32,500 bases of DNA. Source: Cristatella mucedo. Lineage: Eukaryota; Bryozoa; Phylactolaemata; Cristatellidae. A model generated the notes under the pieces. The model was given only the letters and a program-made list of their open reading frames with translations. It was not told where the DNA came from and searched no databases. The position numbers were made by a program, and so were the translations under genes. Positions 1 through 10,117 of this stretch are shown piece by piece (positions within the stretch are counted from its first letter, which is position 1; each line of letters opens with the position of its first letter). The DNA is taken from the NCBI GenBank assembly GCA_009760855.2, contig WPIO01000085.1, positions 730,001-762,500 on the forward strand, read 5' to 3'.

Positions 1-117
1 GGCACGCGCGAGCGAGCCGCCGCCGCACCCACCGAATGGACTTCCGCTCTAGCTCGCGGCGTGCAGAACGGCCGCCGCCACGTCGCCGAGCGCCAGTCGC
101 CAGCTTCTCGTCTCCCT

Positions 118-305
118 TTGCGCTTCCGCTTCGTCGGAATGTGACCGGGCCACGTGATAGCCCAGGGAGTATTGTGCTCGCTCTTCACGACCGAGGTCAC
201 GTGGGCTCGAATCCTGCATTTGGGCGATTCTTTATTGCCAACTGCAAGCGGTGGTGATAGCCGATAAGGCCTTTCTGCGGCTGCTAAAAATGAGGTTAAA
301 ATGAG
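118..305 (+). mobile_element. tRNA-derived SINE copy
   Basis: An A-box-like stretch (TAGCCCAGGGAG near 157-168) is followed about 40 bp later by a B-box-like GGCTCGAATCC (near 202-212). The conserved body comes next (GGGCGATTCTTTATTGCC, GCAAGCGGTGGTGATAGCC, AAGGC..TTCTGC) and then a tail of repeated AAAATGAGGTT up to about 355. The same body recurs at 10890, 13540, 24150 and 24600. Confidence 0.75.
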
Positions 306-436
306 GTAAAATTTTAAATTTTAAAATAAATTGAGGTTAAAATGAGGTTAAAATGTTGAATCATTGCTCAGCCTTTTCGCACTCGTTTGCGCGGCGAAAA
401 CCACGGCGCCGTGGTGGCAGCGGTGGCGTCGGTGTG

Positions 437-437
<1 letters not shown>

Positions 438-481
<44 letters not shown>
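438..481. repeat. (GCC)n microsatellite
   Basis: Pure run of about 14-15 GCC units in GC-rich sequence. It creates poly-Pro/Arg/Ala frames on both strands, none of which looks genic. Confidence 0.95.
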
Positions 482-744
482 AGGATATACCGTCCGACGA
501 GGCGGCACAGTCACAATTCGCCGCCGCCGAAGCGGCGGCGCAGCGCGATGGCGGCTCGATGGCGGCCGGCTGGGCGGGCGAGCAGGTTAGGACCTCGTGC
601 ATATAAATATTTGCACGTCTCGCCGACGGCCGCCGAAGCTAAGCTTCGCGGTCACCGCGAGCCCGGTCAGCGTATGGTGGCATCGGTGATTCATTATAAT
701 TCCTTCCTCCGTCCGCTGAGGCGACTACTCATAGCCCAGGTCGG

Positions 745-966
745 GCGGACGCACGTGTCGTGGCGTAAGAGCGGTCACGTGCTCGGGGAGGCCGATCACG
801 AGAGCGTCCGCTGTGGGCGCAGCCAGCGCGGCCGAGGCCGGAGCCACGGTCACGTGCCTCGACCACTCGGTTCCGACTGCTGCAGCCATTGCAAAGGGAA
901 GTGCGCGAGCGATCCTCGCGCGCAAGCCGTCGATCGCTGCACACGAGTCACGTAAGTAGTCACGTG
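745..966. promoter_or_regulatory. Cluster of CACGTG E-boxes
   Basis: CACGTG cores at 752, 776, 851 and 961, three of them preceded by GT (GTCACGTG), plus a near-match GTCACGTAAG at about 946. GTCACGTGAC is the palindromic bHLH-zip (MITF/TFE/USF/Max) site. The only gene nearby in the window is Vsx, which lies upstream of this spot, so the target is unknown. Confidence 0.4.
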
Positions 967-1411
967 ACTACTCGCGATTGCGTCTTGCATCGATCCTCTT
1001 TAGAGGGGCGAGTCCGCTGCCGAACAATCGAAGCCGCGGGCGCGTTCTAGAAGCTACGGGCTCATTTGGCAAAAAAATATCAGCGTTTAGCCAACCGCTA
1101 CGTGATAGGATTTATCCTTTATTTCTTCAAGAAAAAATGCAGCAGAATAGAAGCTGGACGCTAAGCGTCGACACGGGCTCGCTTCCAACTGCTCGGCTGC
1201 TCAGCCGAGGCTGCCAAACCGAGAAACCGCACGCAGTGTTTATTGATTGGCTGCCGGACAGAGAGTTCAGAGAGGTGCATCCGCTCTGCGTGTCCTTGCC
1301 CTTGCCCGTGTCCTTGCCCTTGTCCGCGAGATCCTCACTGTTCTCTTACTCTTCGACTTCACGAGGCGAACGCGTTTCTTTAAAGCAGCCGCACATTCGC
1401 GAGCTACGTCG

Positions 1412-1436
1412 GCATGACGTCAGCGTTACGTCAGCA
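1412..1436. promoter_or_regulatory. Paired CRE-like sites
   Basis: TGACGTCA followed about 8 bp later by TTACGTCA, both CREB/ATF-type sites. A third perfect TGACGTCA lies near 5049. Confidence 0.35.
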
Positions 1437-1599
1437 CGAGTCATCGATCCGGGGGCGGGGCGTCGAGGCGTAATCTGTCGCGATCTTCGGCTGTCGCGCA
1501 CCCGACCGCACGACTCGATGCAATCGCACTCATCTACTCGTCCACTCGGTGGCGCACCGAGCGGCCAGCGCTGAACAGCGAGCAGCCGGAACCTGAATG

Positions 1600-1634
1600 A
1601 AAATGGCCGCACCCGGTGCGGGTGCGGCCATTTT
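1600..1634. repeat. Perfect 15-bp inverted repeat
   Basis: Left arm 1600-1614, loop GGTGC, right arm 1620-1634, fully complementary. Each arm holds AATGGC/GCCATT. It is about 105 bp beyond the tandem poly(A) signals on the minus strand. Confidence 0.85.
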
Positions 1635-1720
1635 GGCCGTCAGTTCTTCGGGCTTCTCAGGCCCTCCGTTCTCTGGACGTCCGAGGGCGAACGGAGATCG
1701 TAGAATCGCGCTCGCCGCCT

Positions 1721-1795
1721 CTCTGTCAGCCATTTTCCCTTTATTCTCTGTCAGCCATTTTCCCTTTATTCTCTGTCAGCCATTTTCCCTTTATT
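1721..1795 (-). repeat. 25-bp tandem repeat x3, each with a poly(A) signal
   Basis: Three exact copies (1721-1745, 1746-1770, 1771-1795). Each unit contains TTTATT on the plus strand, which is AATAAA on the minus strand (hexamers at 1740-1745, 1765-1770, 1790-1795). Each also holds a GCCATTTT (YY1/Pho core). They lie 610-665 bp past the Vsx stop, in the right orientation for its 3' end. Confidence 0.8.
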
Positions 1796-2404
1796 TCGCA
1801 GTGCGCAATGTGCTATGTGCGCTCGCTCTCGCAGCCCTGCACTCGTACGGCAGAGGTCGGTGCTCTCGCGTTCCTCGCCACGAGCCGTCACGTGAGAGCG
1901 GTCACGTGACACGCACGCACGCACAGGACGCCTCTCGCGCTTTCCAGCGAGCGGCGGACCAGCGTCAGTCACTCTCCGCAGAGAGCGTCCGAGCGCCGCT
2001 GCCGCCGACAGCCGCCAGGAAGTGCAGGCGACCCTTCAGCCATCAGATGGCTCTCCGACGCCTGCGTCTGGCGACGACCGGAGGTGGCGCCGGCGCCGGA
2101 GCGAAGTGAGCAGACCGAGCGCTTCGCACCTCGAGCGCCGTCGGAGCGCCGCCTGCCACGTGACTGGCCGACGGGACGTGCGTCGTCCAAGGGGTGGGGG
2201 TGGGGCCAGCGACCACTTTTCTCAGAGTGGACCGACCGACACCGAGGCGCCACCGCTCGGCCGCGCCTCGCGATGCCGCGCGGTGCCGCAGCTATCCACG
2301 TGTATTCGTGTGCGCCGCCAAGTCGGGCTTCGACACTGATGCGACGCGCGTTCTCGGCGACCGCAGCGAGCTGAGCTGAGCCGACGACGAGCGTCGCCAT
2401 CGGC
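1740..2404 (-). other. Presumed Vsx 3' UTR
   Basis: Sequence between the Vsx stop codon and the cluster of minus-strand AATAAA hexamers. It is GC-rich, with two CACGTG boxes (2157 and 2297) and one more pair near the lower end (1889, 1903). An overlapping open minus-strand frame (from about 2535 to 1969, starting [16 protein letters not shown]) is a frame-shadow of exon 6 that runs on into this region. I do not call it a gene. Confidence 0.45.
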
Positions 2405-2592
2405 TCAGCTCGATGCGGTGGAGGCCGATCTGGCGGCGGCGTCGCCGCGAGCGCGCGCTCCGTCGGCGATGGCGTCGTCGAGGGCGTCCGACGCTCTGCC
2501 GCTTCCGCGTCCGGCTCCGCCTTCACTTTCGCCATCGTTGAAACCGCAGCCGGCCATTTTCTCCGCGGCTTCCGCTGACTTCTTGTGCATGC
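2405..2592 (-). CDS. vsx: Vsx exon 6: end of CVC domain and C-terminus
   Basis: Last coding exon. It starts after a minus-strand TTTTGTAG acceptor (AG at 2594-2593) with two bases that complete a Ser codon, then [12 protein letters not shown]. This matches the conserved end of the CVC domain in Vsx proteins (MHKKS followed by a helix-like Glu/Ala stretch). The remaining roughly 45 residues are Gly/Ser/Ala/Asp-rich and resemble nothing I know. The frame ends at TGA (2407-2405). The junction gives PWLLS-MHKKS where vertebrate and nematode relatives have a Gly, a mild substitution. An overlapping frame running to 1969 is also open, but it does not continue MHKKS. The C-terminus is short compared with vertebrate Vsx2, so an alternative 3' exon cannot be excluded. 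Confidence 0.85.
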
Positions 2593-2718
2593 CTACAAAA
2601 GGACGGTGACGGGACCGATGGCTGATGGCCGTCAAGCGAGCCCGAGCGAGCCGCGCTGCGAGCCTCGACGTCGCCGGAAGCGCCACCTCGAGGCGACCGG
2701 ATGCGCGCCACCGCGTAC
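2593..2718 (-). other. Vsx intron 5 (within the CVC domain)
   Basis: A 126-bp intron with donor GA|GTACGC and acceptor TTTTGTAG|GC on the minus strand. Its length is a multiple of three and it has no in-frame stop, so a retained intron would insert 42 residues into the CVC domain without breaking the frame. Homology places the boundary exactly between PWLL and MHKKS. Confidence 0.8.
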
Positions 2719-2899
2719 TCAGCAGCCACGGTGCCGCCGACTCGCTGAGGCCGTTCTTCGCCGATTCGACGATGGTCTTGGGCAGCGGAAGCGCGTGTCG
2801 CACCATGGCGCCGTACAGACCGTACTCGGCCATGATGGAGCTACGGCCCCAGGTCTTCTCCGTCTTGCGCCACTTCGCGCGCCGGTTTTGAAACCAAAC
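2719..2899 (-). CDS. vsx: Vsx exon 5: homeodomain helix 3 and CVC domain
   Basis: This exon is 181 bp, preceded by acceptor CCCGCAG. It begins [15 protein letters not shown], the DNA-recognition helix of a Q50 paired-like homeodomain (W48, F49, Q50, N51, R53 all present). It continues into the CVC domain: [15 protein letters not shown], then [10 protein letters not shown], ending AAPWLL. The [18 protein letters not shown] block is diagnostic for the Vsx1/Vsx2/ceh-10 class and separates it from other paired-like genes such as Otx, Prop or Alx. Position-specific changes from vertebrate Vsx2 are conservative (for example Ile for Val, Ala for Ser). The intron before V47 is a classic paired-like position. 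Family assignment is secure; whether it is Vsx1- or Vsx2-like is not resolved. Confidence 0.96.
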
Positions 2900-2992
2900 C
2901 TGCGGGAGCGGCATAGAAGGGACACTAGAGCGATGCCGGCGGCGGGCGGAGGTATAAGTAGCTGCTGCTACGGTCATTGTAGCTCTGACGAC
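2900..2992 (-). other. Vsx intron 4 (homeodomain Q46/V47)
   Basis: A 93-bp intron with donor CAG|GTCGTC and acceptor CCCGCAG|GT on the minus strand, phase 0, at the ancestral 46/47 position of paired-like homeoboxes. It is a multiple of three with no stop, so the frame reads straight through it; that is why a simple open-frame scan shows an insert inside the homeodomain. The donor departs from consensus at +3 (C). Confidence 0.85.
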
Positions 2993-3116
2993 CTGTATCC
3001 GGTCCTCGGCGAGACCGGTCCTCAGCGACAGCATCTCGCGAGCGTAGACGTCCGGATAGTGAACGTCCTTGAACGACTTCTCCAGCTCGTCGACCTGGCA
3101 GCTGGTGAACACCGTC
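2993..3116 (-). CDS. vsx: Vsx exon 4: homeodomain helices 1 and 2
   Basis: This exon is 124 bp after acceptor CTATTTCAG. One base completes the Arg codon begun in exon 3; 41 codons follow, starting [15 protein letters not shown], then [15 protein letters not shown] and ending AEDRIQ. These are helix 1, the loop and helix 2 of the homeodomain up to residue 46. [11 protein letters not shown] and EDRIQ are hallmark strings of Vsx and close paired-like relatives. A Cys replaces the Tyr usual after TS in Vsx2 (about residue 10), a small oddity. The exon follows a 2.86-kb intron whose last part is a long pyrimidine tract on the transcribed strand. Confidence 0.95.
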
Positions 3117-3212
3117 CTGAAATAGACACGTGACCGAAACACGTGACCGAGGGAGGCTAGGGGGCCGGCAGCGATTGGAAAAAAGAAAGCGACATAGAGG
3201 AGAGAGAATACC

Positions 3213-3750
<538 letters not shown>

Positions 3751-4130
3751 GCTGCAGCAGCGTAGCAGTGCTAACGATATGCCGCACGCTCGAGCGTGCT
3801 CCTCCGCGTCCTCCACTACTCCGCTCCTCCACGCCCCTTCGAGCTTCCACTACATCCGCTAGCCATTTGTTGTCGAGCGCTCCCACTTCTAATTTCATCG
3901 GAGCAGAGAAGGCGGGGCCGGACAAGGGGGGATGAGACAAAAGGGAGGATGCGGCCAAATCGAAGACGTTTGACCGCGTTTGACTGCGAAGGCGGTGCTT
4001 TTGCCGCCTCCTCCTCGGAGTGGGAGAAGGTGGAGGACTCTGTTAAATTACCGCCGCGCCGCCCCGCCCCGCCCCCACCCGATCGTCGTCCTTTTTGCCC
4101 GATGATTGAGTATGAGGGGAATAAAAGCGC

Positions 4131-4227
4131 TAGTCTTCCTTTGCAGCAAATGTAAAGTGCCTAGACAGAGATTGGGTTCTCTCTGAGTGCGCTATGAAAA
4201 ATATATTATTATTATTATTATTATTTT
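4131..4227 (+). mobile_element. 3' end of a CR1/L2-like LINE
   Basis: TTCCTTTGCAGCAAATGTAA, then AGTGCCTAGACAGAGATT and GTGCGCTATG, ends in a (TAT/ATT)n run. The same tail recurs at least ten times here, and it is linked to reverse-transcriptase C-terminal sequence at 22333 and 26280. Confidence 0.75.
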
Positions 4228-4595
4228 ATGACGCTAGGGACCCATCCTCTGAGAGTTAAGAGCACTGATTCTTTTGGGGCCCCTGAGTCCACGCGACGCC
4301 AGCAAAAAAGCACTCCCACATCCCTCGCCTGAAGGGGACGAAGGGGAACAACTAACACCGACTAACACGCTCGCTCGAATGTATAATAATAAATAAAGCG
4401 AGCAGCTCTCTGCCTGCTTCGCTGAGTCAGTTCGTAGCTCATCGTCGCTCGTAGCTAGTAGTTCGTAGCTCATCGTCGTCACAGAAGGCTGCGCTTCTTG
4501 CCGCTTGTCGGAAGTGCAGCGTCTTGCGGCGCGATGGAATTTCTCGCTTTAATTTTTAGAGATTTAACTTTAGGCTCAGCGTTTAACGTGTTCGC

Positions 4596-4660
4596 CTTCA
4601 ATGACATCGGTCGAGGGTCACGCCTTCCACGACCGAGGTCGTGGGCTAGAGCCCACGGCA
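4596..4660 (+). mobile_element. Possible SINE head fragment
   Basis: CACGACCGAGGTCGTGGGCT resembles the head of the SINE at 190-210 and 24590-24610, but the body that normally follows is absent. Confidence 0.35.
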
Positions 4661-5469
4661 TATATATTATTTTTTCCAACCCATTTGAAAGTGTGAGAGC
4701 CGACGAACGATCTGCTGCCGCCGCTGATGTCGCTGCGCTCGATACGATATCTCTCGTAGCCTCGCGCGAGAAAAAAAGCTTCGGGGTTCTCTCCCCTCGG
4801 CGAGCCACGCCCACGAAGGGCCAGGCCACGAACCTGCCACAAACAGGCCCACGAACCTGCGAGCGCATGCATGCGCTGTGCGGGAGCGGAAAGCTTCCGG
4901 CTGATCTTTCCGCTCCCCTGACTCTCTCTCTCTCTCTCGAGGAAAGCCGCTAGCGCCATCTCTAGCGAAACACTTCGCCTCGTCGGAAGGCGCGCCGCTC
5001 GCGGCGGGAAGGAAGCGGCCAGGCGGATGTCGCCGCAGAGGCCTCGCGTGACGTCACGCCGAGCAGCCTTCGGGTGTTTTTGTTTTTATTTTCCGCCGCC
5101 GCCGCTCTGACCAGGTGCGCGCACACTGGCGCCCGATAGCGCGATAGCAGATGCGCGGAAGTTTTAGGCGGGCGTATAAAATCACATTAACAGCGCGAGA
5201 AAGTGTGGAGGCTCGCCATTTGCGCATTTCCTCGCCAACTTGAGGGCAATTGAGCTAATCGCTCTAATGACCTCTAAGGCGCTACACGGGCCCAAAATCA
5301 TTAAGCTAAACACAAAAAGAAAGCCCGCCGCAACGTGGCGGGGTCACGTGACGGGGTCGACGCTGCGACGCCCTCGGCCGCCGCAGCCGTCTGCACTCGG
5401 GCAATCGAGTGAGCGCCGATCGCGGGAGAGCAGAGCGAAGTGGAGAGCGAGCGCGAGAGACGCCTGAGA

Positions 5470-5573
<104 letters not shown>

Positions 5574-5874
5574 TTTCCGCTGCTACCCTTCGCCTCCCTA
5601 AATGGCGACGGCTGTTTCGCTCACGACCTCTTCATCGCTTCGCGATCGCTGATCGCTTGCGCTCCGGCAGCTTGTGCTCACGGCTCCGGCAGCTTCGATC
5701 GCGCGGATTTGAGGCGGGCGCGCGCTAGGGTGGGGTGGGGCACGTGTCGGGGGAGTTTTTTCGGCTTCCGATCAGATTTGGCCGCTTCGTTCGCGAGCAG
5801 GATCGTTGTGCGGCGACTGTGCGTGCCCGGCGACGATGACCTCCATGACCTCCGCGAACTGACGCGATCGACGT

Positions 5875-5893
5875 GGAGAGAGAGAGAGAGAGG

Positions 5894-5966
<73 letters not shown>
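5875..5966. repeat. (GA)n tract next to the exon-3 donor
   Basis: About 45 GA units. On the Vsx transcript it is a (CU)n run beginning about 13 nt after the 5' splice site at 5979. Confidence 0.97.
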
Positions 5967-5967
<1 letters not shown>

Positions 5968-5979
5968 AGAGTCACCTAC

Positions 5980-6121
5980 CGATGCCTCCTTTTCTTACTT
6001 CGTCTCGTGACCGTCGGCGGCGAGCTCTTGGACTTGTGGCTGCTGCTTCGCAGCTTTTCGTCGTCCTCGGCCGCCGCTTCCGCTTCCGAAAAACTGAGCG
6101 GCGGCGCGGCTCTCCGGCGTT
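5980..6121 (-). CDS. vsx: Vsx exon 3: region before and start of homeodomain
   Basis: This exon is 142 bp. The acceptor is pyrimidine-rich (CTGTTCTCTTTACTACAG) and the donor strong (CG|GTAGGT). It encodes 46 whole codons: RRRAAPPLSFSEAE, an acidic stretch, a Ser/Lys-rich stretch, and finally SKKRRHR, where the last Arg is split across the intron. KKRRHR joined to TVFTS of exon 4 recreates the homeodomain start seen in all Vsx proteins (KKRRHRT-FTS), which fixes both the frame and the donor. The two initial bases need a preceding exon ending in phase 1, which exon 2 provides (giving Glu). The frame is also open upstream to about 6245, so a first-exon reading with an upstream start is a possible alternative. 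Confidence 0.88.
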
Positions 6122-7133
6122 CTGTAGTAAAGAGAACAGGCGCATCGTCGAAACTGCGAACTTCCGGTCTCCTCCGTCGGTGCGGCTCCGTCGTCGTCGC
6201 AGCCCTCGCCGGCCAGGGCGCCGCGGCGGCGGCGGCGACTCTCACTTCGGCTAATTTGACCGATTAACGCGAGAGCCACAAGCGGCAGCCAAGTGGCTAA
6301 TGGTGGCTCGATAAGAAAGTCCGCCCCCGCCCCGCCCCCGCCCGCCGTACGTACGCCGACGACGACGGACGCAGCCACCTCGCGCCCGCCCGGCCGCCCG
6401 CTCGAGCGCCCGCCGCGCGCGACCTCCTACGAAGCAGCAGCTCCAGCGTCCGTCAGTCGCCGGAGCTGCCGCGTCGTGAGCGCCAGCGACGGACGCGCCG
6501 CCGCGCCGCAGCCGCGGCGCTTCACGGCTGCCGCTCGGGCCCACGCGCGCGCGCGGCCGCCTGCCGTGATAATTTAGCCGAAGATTCGAGAAAAATTCGT
6601 CGCGTCTCACGAGGAGATGAGCGACCCTGGCGGTGGCGACGTGTCCGCGACTTCAATTTAATCTGAACCTGAAGCGATGGGCCAACTGGACAGGCTGCAC
6701 AGCGAAAATTCCAATCCAGGCGCTTTGCAGCGATTACATTTGCAGCATTTACATTTTATTCGCGAGAACCAATAACTGAGGAGCAATGACGCGCTCGCCG
6801 TAGAAACGCATCACCGTACCGGTCTTCTAGCGATTGAACTTTTCGAGAACTTTGAATACAACTACCCATCTGCGGCATTTAATGCGGGGCGCGGAGCCTC
6901 GGCTAAGGATGGAAGCTATACACGCTGCGCTCGGGCCGCCGTCGCCGCCGTCGCCGCCGTCGCCGCCGCCACTGCACCGGCCGAATTGCTGGCGCTGAAT
7001 GCTCGTCTTTAACTGCAAGTGTAGATGCGGCAGCCACATCCGCTGCAGTCGGCAAAAAAAGATGTCGGCATTCGCAACTTAACAGTAAGAATAAAAATTC
7101 CGCTTAAAAGTAAAAGTAACAGCAATAACTAGT

Positions 7134-7320
7134 AATAGATAGTAATAATAATAATAGTAATAAGAATAGTAATATGAAACATTTGTACAGCCCCCACGGA
7201 GAATTTAATCTCCTTCCGGGCGCTTTACATAAAAATAATAATAATACACTTAATAAAGCTTCCTCACAAAAAGCATGTGCAGCCAAGGAAGCATGGTTGA
7301 ATGGTACTTGATAGCTCTCA
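7134..7320 (-). mobile_element. Two truncated LINE 3' tails
   Basis: Runs of AAT/TAG followed by GGGCGCTTTACAT, then another AATAATAAT run with ACTTAATAAAGC and GGAAGCATGGTTGAATGG. This is the minus-strand tail of the CR1/L2-like LINE, apparently one copy next to or inside another. Confidence 0.6.
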
Positions 7321-7490
7321 CGAGTGGTTCGTTACAGCATTGCTCCTGTAGTGAGTTTACCTTTACTCCTAATGCGAGTGCTTATACGTATACGGTACAG
7401 CGAGCGATGGGCGCATTACTTTGGTTGGCGTCCGCTTGCTCGCCGGCACCGCATATCAGTACATCACCGCCAGATCAGTTTCCAGATGAT

Positions 7491-7625
7491 CAGCCGCGCC
7501 ACTTTTTGCCATTTTCAATCAGCCGCGCCACTTTTTGCCATTTTCAATCAGCCGCGCCACTTTTTGCCATTTTCAATCAGCCGCGCCACTTTTTGCCATT
7601 TTCAATCAGCCGCGCCACTTTTTGC
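7491..7625. repeat. 29-bp tandem repeat, about 4.7 copies
   Basis: Copies at 7491, 7520, 7549 and 7578 are identical, and the fifth is partial. The unit contains CAGCCGCGCC and TTTTTGCCATTTTCAAT, again a GCCATTTT core. It lies in Vsx intron 2. Confidence 0.95.
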
Positions 7626-8518
7626 GGGGCGAACGCATCAGCCGTCGTCCCGCAGGCGGCGGCTGCGGCGAGGGACGCCTGCGCGGCTACGGCGGCAGCG
7701 GCGGTGGGACGCAAGATCCGTTCGACGTGGCGATCGCGTCCCCACCACCCACCGGCCCACCCCCAAGGGTCTAGGAAGGTCCGGCCGCCTGCGGCACAAA
7801 GAGCGAAGCCTCTCGCCGCGCGCGCGCCGAGTGCGCGGCGAGAGGGAGGGTGAAAATTGGCGGCGGCGGCGGCGGCGACTGCTCTTTTCTGGGCGCCCGC
7901 ACTTGAGGCGAGTGCGGCGAGTGGCGAACGCCCCGAGGCCGTCTCGCCGTCGCGGCGGTTGACTTACCGGCGGCGGCGGCGCGGCGGCGCGGCGTCGCCT
8001 CGGGCGGGTGGCCCGCCCGTCCGTTCGTTTCGAGGAAGCAGAGAGCGTCCCATCTGCTACTAAAGTCTGGCGAAACAGCGGCTCTTCAATCTCCGCCTCT
8101 GCCTCCGCCACCCACCATCCATCGCCGCCGCCCATCATCCTTGCCGCCGGAGCGGCGCCGCCCCGCGCGGGGCCCGCGCTGCTCGAGCGCGCACGCAGCC
8201 GCATGCTGGAGGCAGCTGGCACGAGCGTTGAGGTGGTGGCACGTCGTGGGCGAGACGCGTCTGCGCTCGGCGGTAAAGCGACGCGCGGAGCGAGAGCTCG
8301 GAGCGAGAGCTCGGAGAGGCTCGCGGAAGACGCTGCGAGCAGAGTTAGGCGGACCGGTGAGCTTTAAGCCAGGTCTGTGCTCGGTTTGCTCGCGACTTGC
8401 CGACACGGAAGTTCACTGATTCCGCTAAATGGCAGCTCCCAAAGTTGGTTGGAAAAAGACAGAGTTGTGCATGCATCGCTCGAAAAACAGGCAATGAGGG
8501 GCTGCGATATGCAACAGC

Positions 8519-8653
8519 GAGAGAGAGAGAGAGGAGAGGAGAGAAAGAGAGGGAGAGAGAGAGGGAGAGAGAGAGAGGGAGAGAGAGAGGGAGAGAGAGA
8601 GGGAGAGGGGAGAGGGAGAAGAGAGGAGAGAAAGAAGAAAGAGAGAGAGAGAG
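8519..8653. repeat. (GA)n-rich tract
   Basis: Interrupted GA/GGGA purine run in Vsx intron 2. Confidence 0.95.
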
Positions 8654-8960
8654 GTGACGAGGACGCTACCACAATTGCGAGACTCTCGCGAGATCTCTCA
8701 TCTTTCTCATCTCCGTCCATTGCGCACTCGGAGCTTCGGCGGGGCTGAGCTGTAGAGAACGCGAGATTTAACGAGATCCCCGCGAAGTCAAGCAGCGACC
8801 GCTAGCGCAGCATTCTCTGGCTCCGCCGGCCGCGGAAGCCGCGTAATTGCCAGCCAGTAATTGTCGTCGCGTCAGCGCCGGCGCGAAGGACGCGCCGTTT
8901 TTCAGTCTAAACGAGGCCACCGCAACGGGGTCAGCCGCAGCCGTCCCTCGATGCCGCCGC

Positions 8961-8995
8961 TCTCCTCCTTCTCCTCCTTCTCCTCCTCCTCTTCC

Positions 8996-9073
<78 letters not shown>
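8961..9073. repeat. (CTCCTT)n followed by (GA)n
   Basis: A pyrimidine run of CTCCTT/TCC units (8961-8998) switches directly into about 37 GA units (8999-9073). The junction is a self-complementary pyrimidine/purine mirror. Confidence 0.9.
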
Positions 9074-9075
<2 letters not shown>

Positions 9076-9421
9076 TCCTAGTAACGCGGCCTCCTCGCCA
9101 GACTCGCGGCAGCTCGGAGAGAGATAGATCGCTCGTCTCATAAGATGGCTGCCACGTGCGGCGGCGGTGAAATCGTGCGCGGGCAATTGCTGGAATCGCT
9201 ACGGCCTGCCCCAGGACCGATGCGACAGCGATGACTAGGCCAGCGGTTGGCGTCACTTTTGCTTCGCGAGGGCGAGTCGCGAGTACGCACGCGTACGAAG
9301 GTGACTTCGTACACGAACGTACAGTGAACAACGTGACGCAACGAACGTGACGGCGTACGCAAACGAAGTCACTCGAAACCGTGAGATCTCTATTTCGGGC
9401 TATTGAGCGACATCGGAAGAG

Positions 9422-9507
9422 GTCTTGAGACGCCGGCTCGGACTCTACAGACCACGAGTCGGACGTCTTGAGACGCCGGCTCGGACTCTACTGACTACAA
9501 GTCGGAC
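9422..9507. repeat. 43-bp direct duplication
   Basis: Two copies (9422-9464, 9465-9507), about 93% identical, each with GTCTTGAGACGCCGGCTCGG and ending GAGTCGGAC or AAGTCGGAC. Confidence 0.85.
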
Positions 9508-9654
9508 ACCCACAGAACGACTCGGCTTGGCAAACGCGCCGCTTTCGAACAACTACGACGGGTCAATGTCAAAAGGGTCAAAATGACGGTCAACTATAGG
9601 CTACGTACAAAATGGACAAGAACTTTTGGAGGACTTCGGCGGCGGCGGCGAAGC

Positions 9655-9667
9655 GGAGAGAGAGAGA

Positions 9668-9734
<67 letters not shown>

Positions 9735-9765
9735 GGGGAGAGCGAGCGAGAGAGACAGAGAGGGA
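9655..9765. repeat. (GA)n tract
   Basis: GA run with GGGAG and CGAG interruptions in Vsx intron 2. Confidence 0.95.
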
Positions 9766-10059
9766 GCAAGAAAAAGAAAGGTGGTTGACTCCCCCTTAAC
9801 ACAAGGAGTCATTCGCTCTTGCCGCCATATTGCGAGCCATATTTTGAAACCCTGTTAATCCATGTTGAAACCCGTATTGTAAATCCCTTCATCAGTTGTG
9901 AACCGTAGTTTTACCTGATTGTCTTACGGAGGCAACGGTGCCTAAGGGCGCGAGGCATTGCGAAGTACATCCTTGCAAGCATACCGCACGCGGGAGACGC
10001 CGCTGACATCACAGCTGACAGGGCTACGCCGCGTGCAGCTTGCCGCTGCCCAAAAGGGA

Positions 10060-10104
10060 CCCGCGGGAGCGCCGCTCGGCGCCGCTCGGCGGCGCTCCCG
10101 CGGG
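10060..10104 (-). repeat. GC-rich hairpin beside the Vsx exon-2 donor
   Basis: Arms 10060-10075 and 10089-10104 are perfectly complementary over 16 bp, with a 13-nt GC loop. On the Vsx transcript the stem starts 14 nt after the exon-2 5' splice site (10117). Confidence 0.8.
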
Positions 10105-10117
10105 CGCAGTTTCGTAC

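Larger units (their letters stand above)
6122..10117 (-). other. Vsx intron 2, about 4 kb
   Basis: Non-coding as far as I can see. It holds two truncated LINE tails (7134-7320), a 29-bp tandem repeat (7491-7625), GA tracts (8519-8653, 8999-9073, 9655-9765), a 43-bp tandem duplication (9422-9507) and, just inside the donor, a GC-rich hairpin (10060-10104). The stretch 7640-8400 is very GC-rich and CpG-rich with open but uninformative Arg/Pro/Ala frames, and might be an internal CpG island. Confidence 0.55.

Noticed and set aside
600-612. TATAAATA as a TATA box (also TATAAAA near 5176)
   Set aside because: No coding region follows in a fitting position; AT-rich matches of this length are expected by chance.
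353-955. Plus-strand 200-codon frame with poly-Pro
   Set aside because: Driven by (GCC)n and a GC-rich background, with no domain.
1969-2535. Minus-strand frame starting [16 protein letters not shown]
   Set aside because: It overlaps Vsx exon 6 in a different frame from the conserved MHKKS, so most of it is a GC-rich shadow.
2835-2992. Read-through of intron 4 as a variant homeodomain in one long frame
   Set aside because: Borders at the family-typical Q46/V47 site, with GT/AG, and exact restoration of [10 protein letters not shown] by splicing, show it is an intron.
7638-8222. Arg/Pro/Ala-rich frames on both strands
   Set aside because: High GC removes stop codons; both strands are open at once and neither shows a motif.
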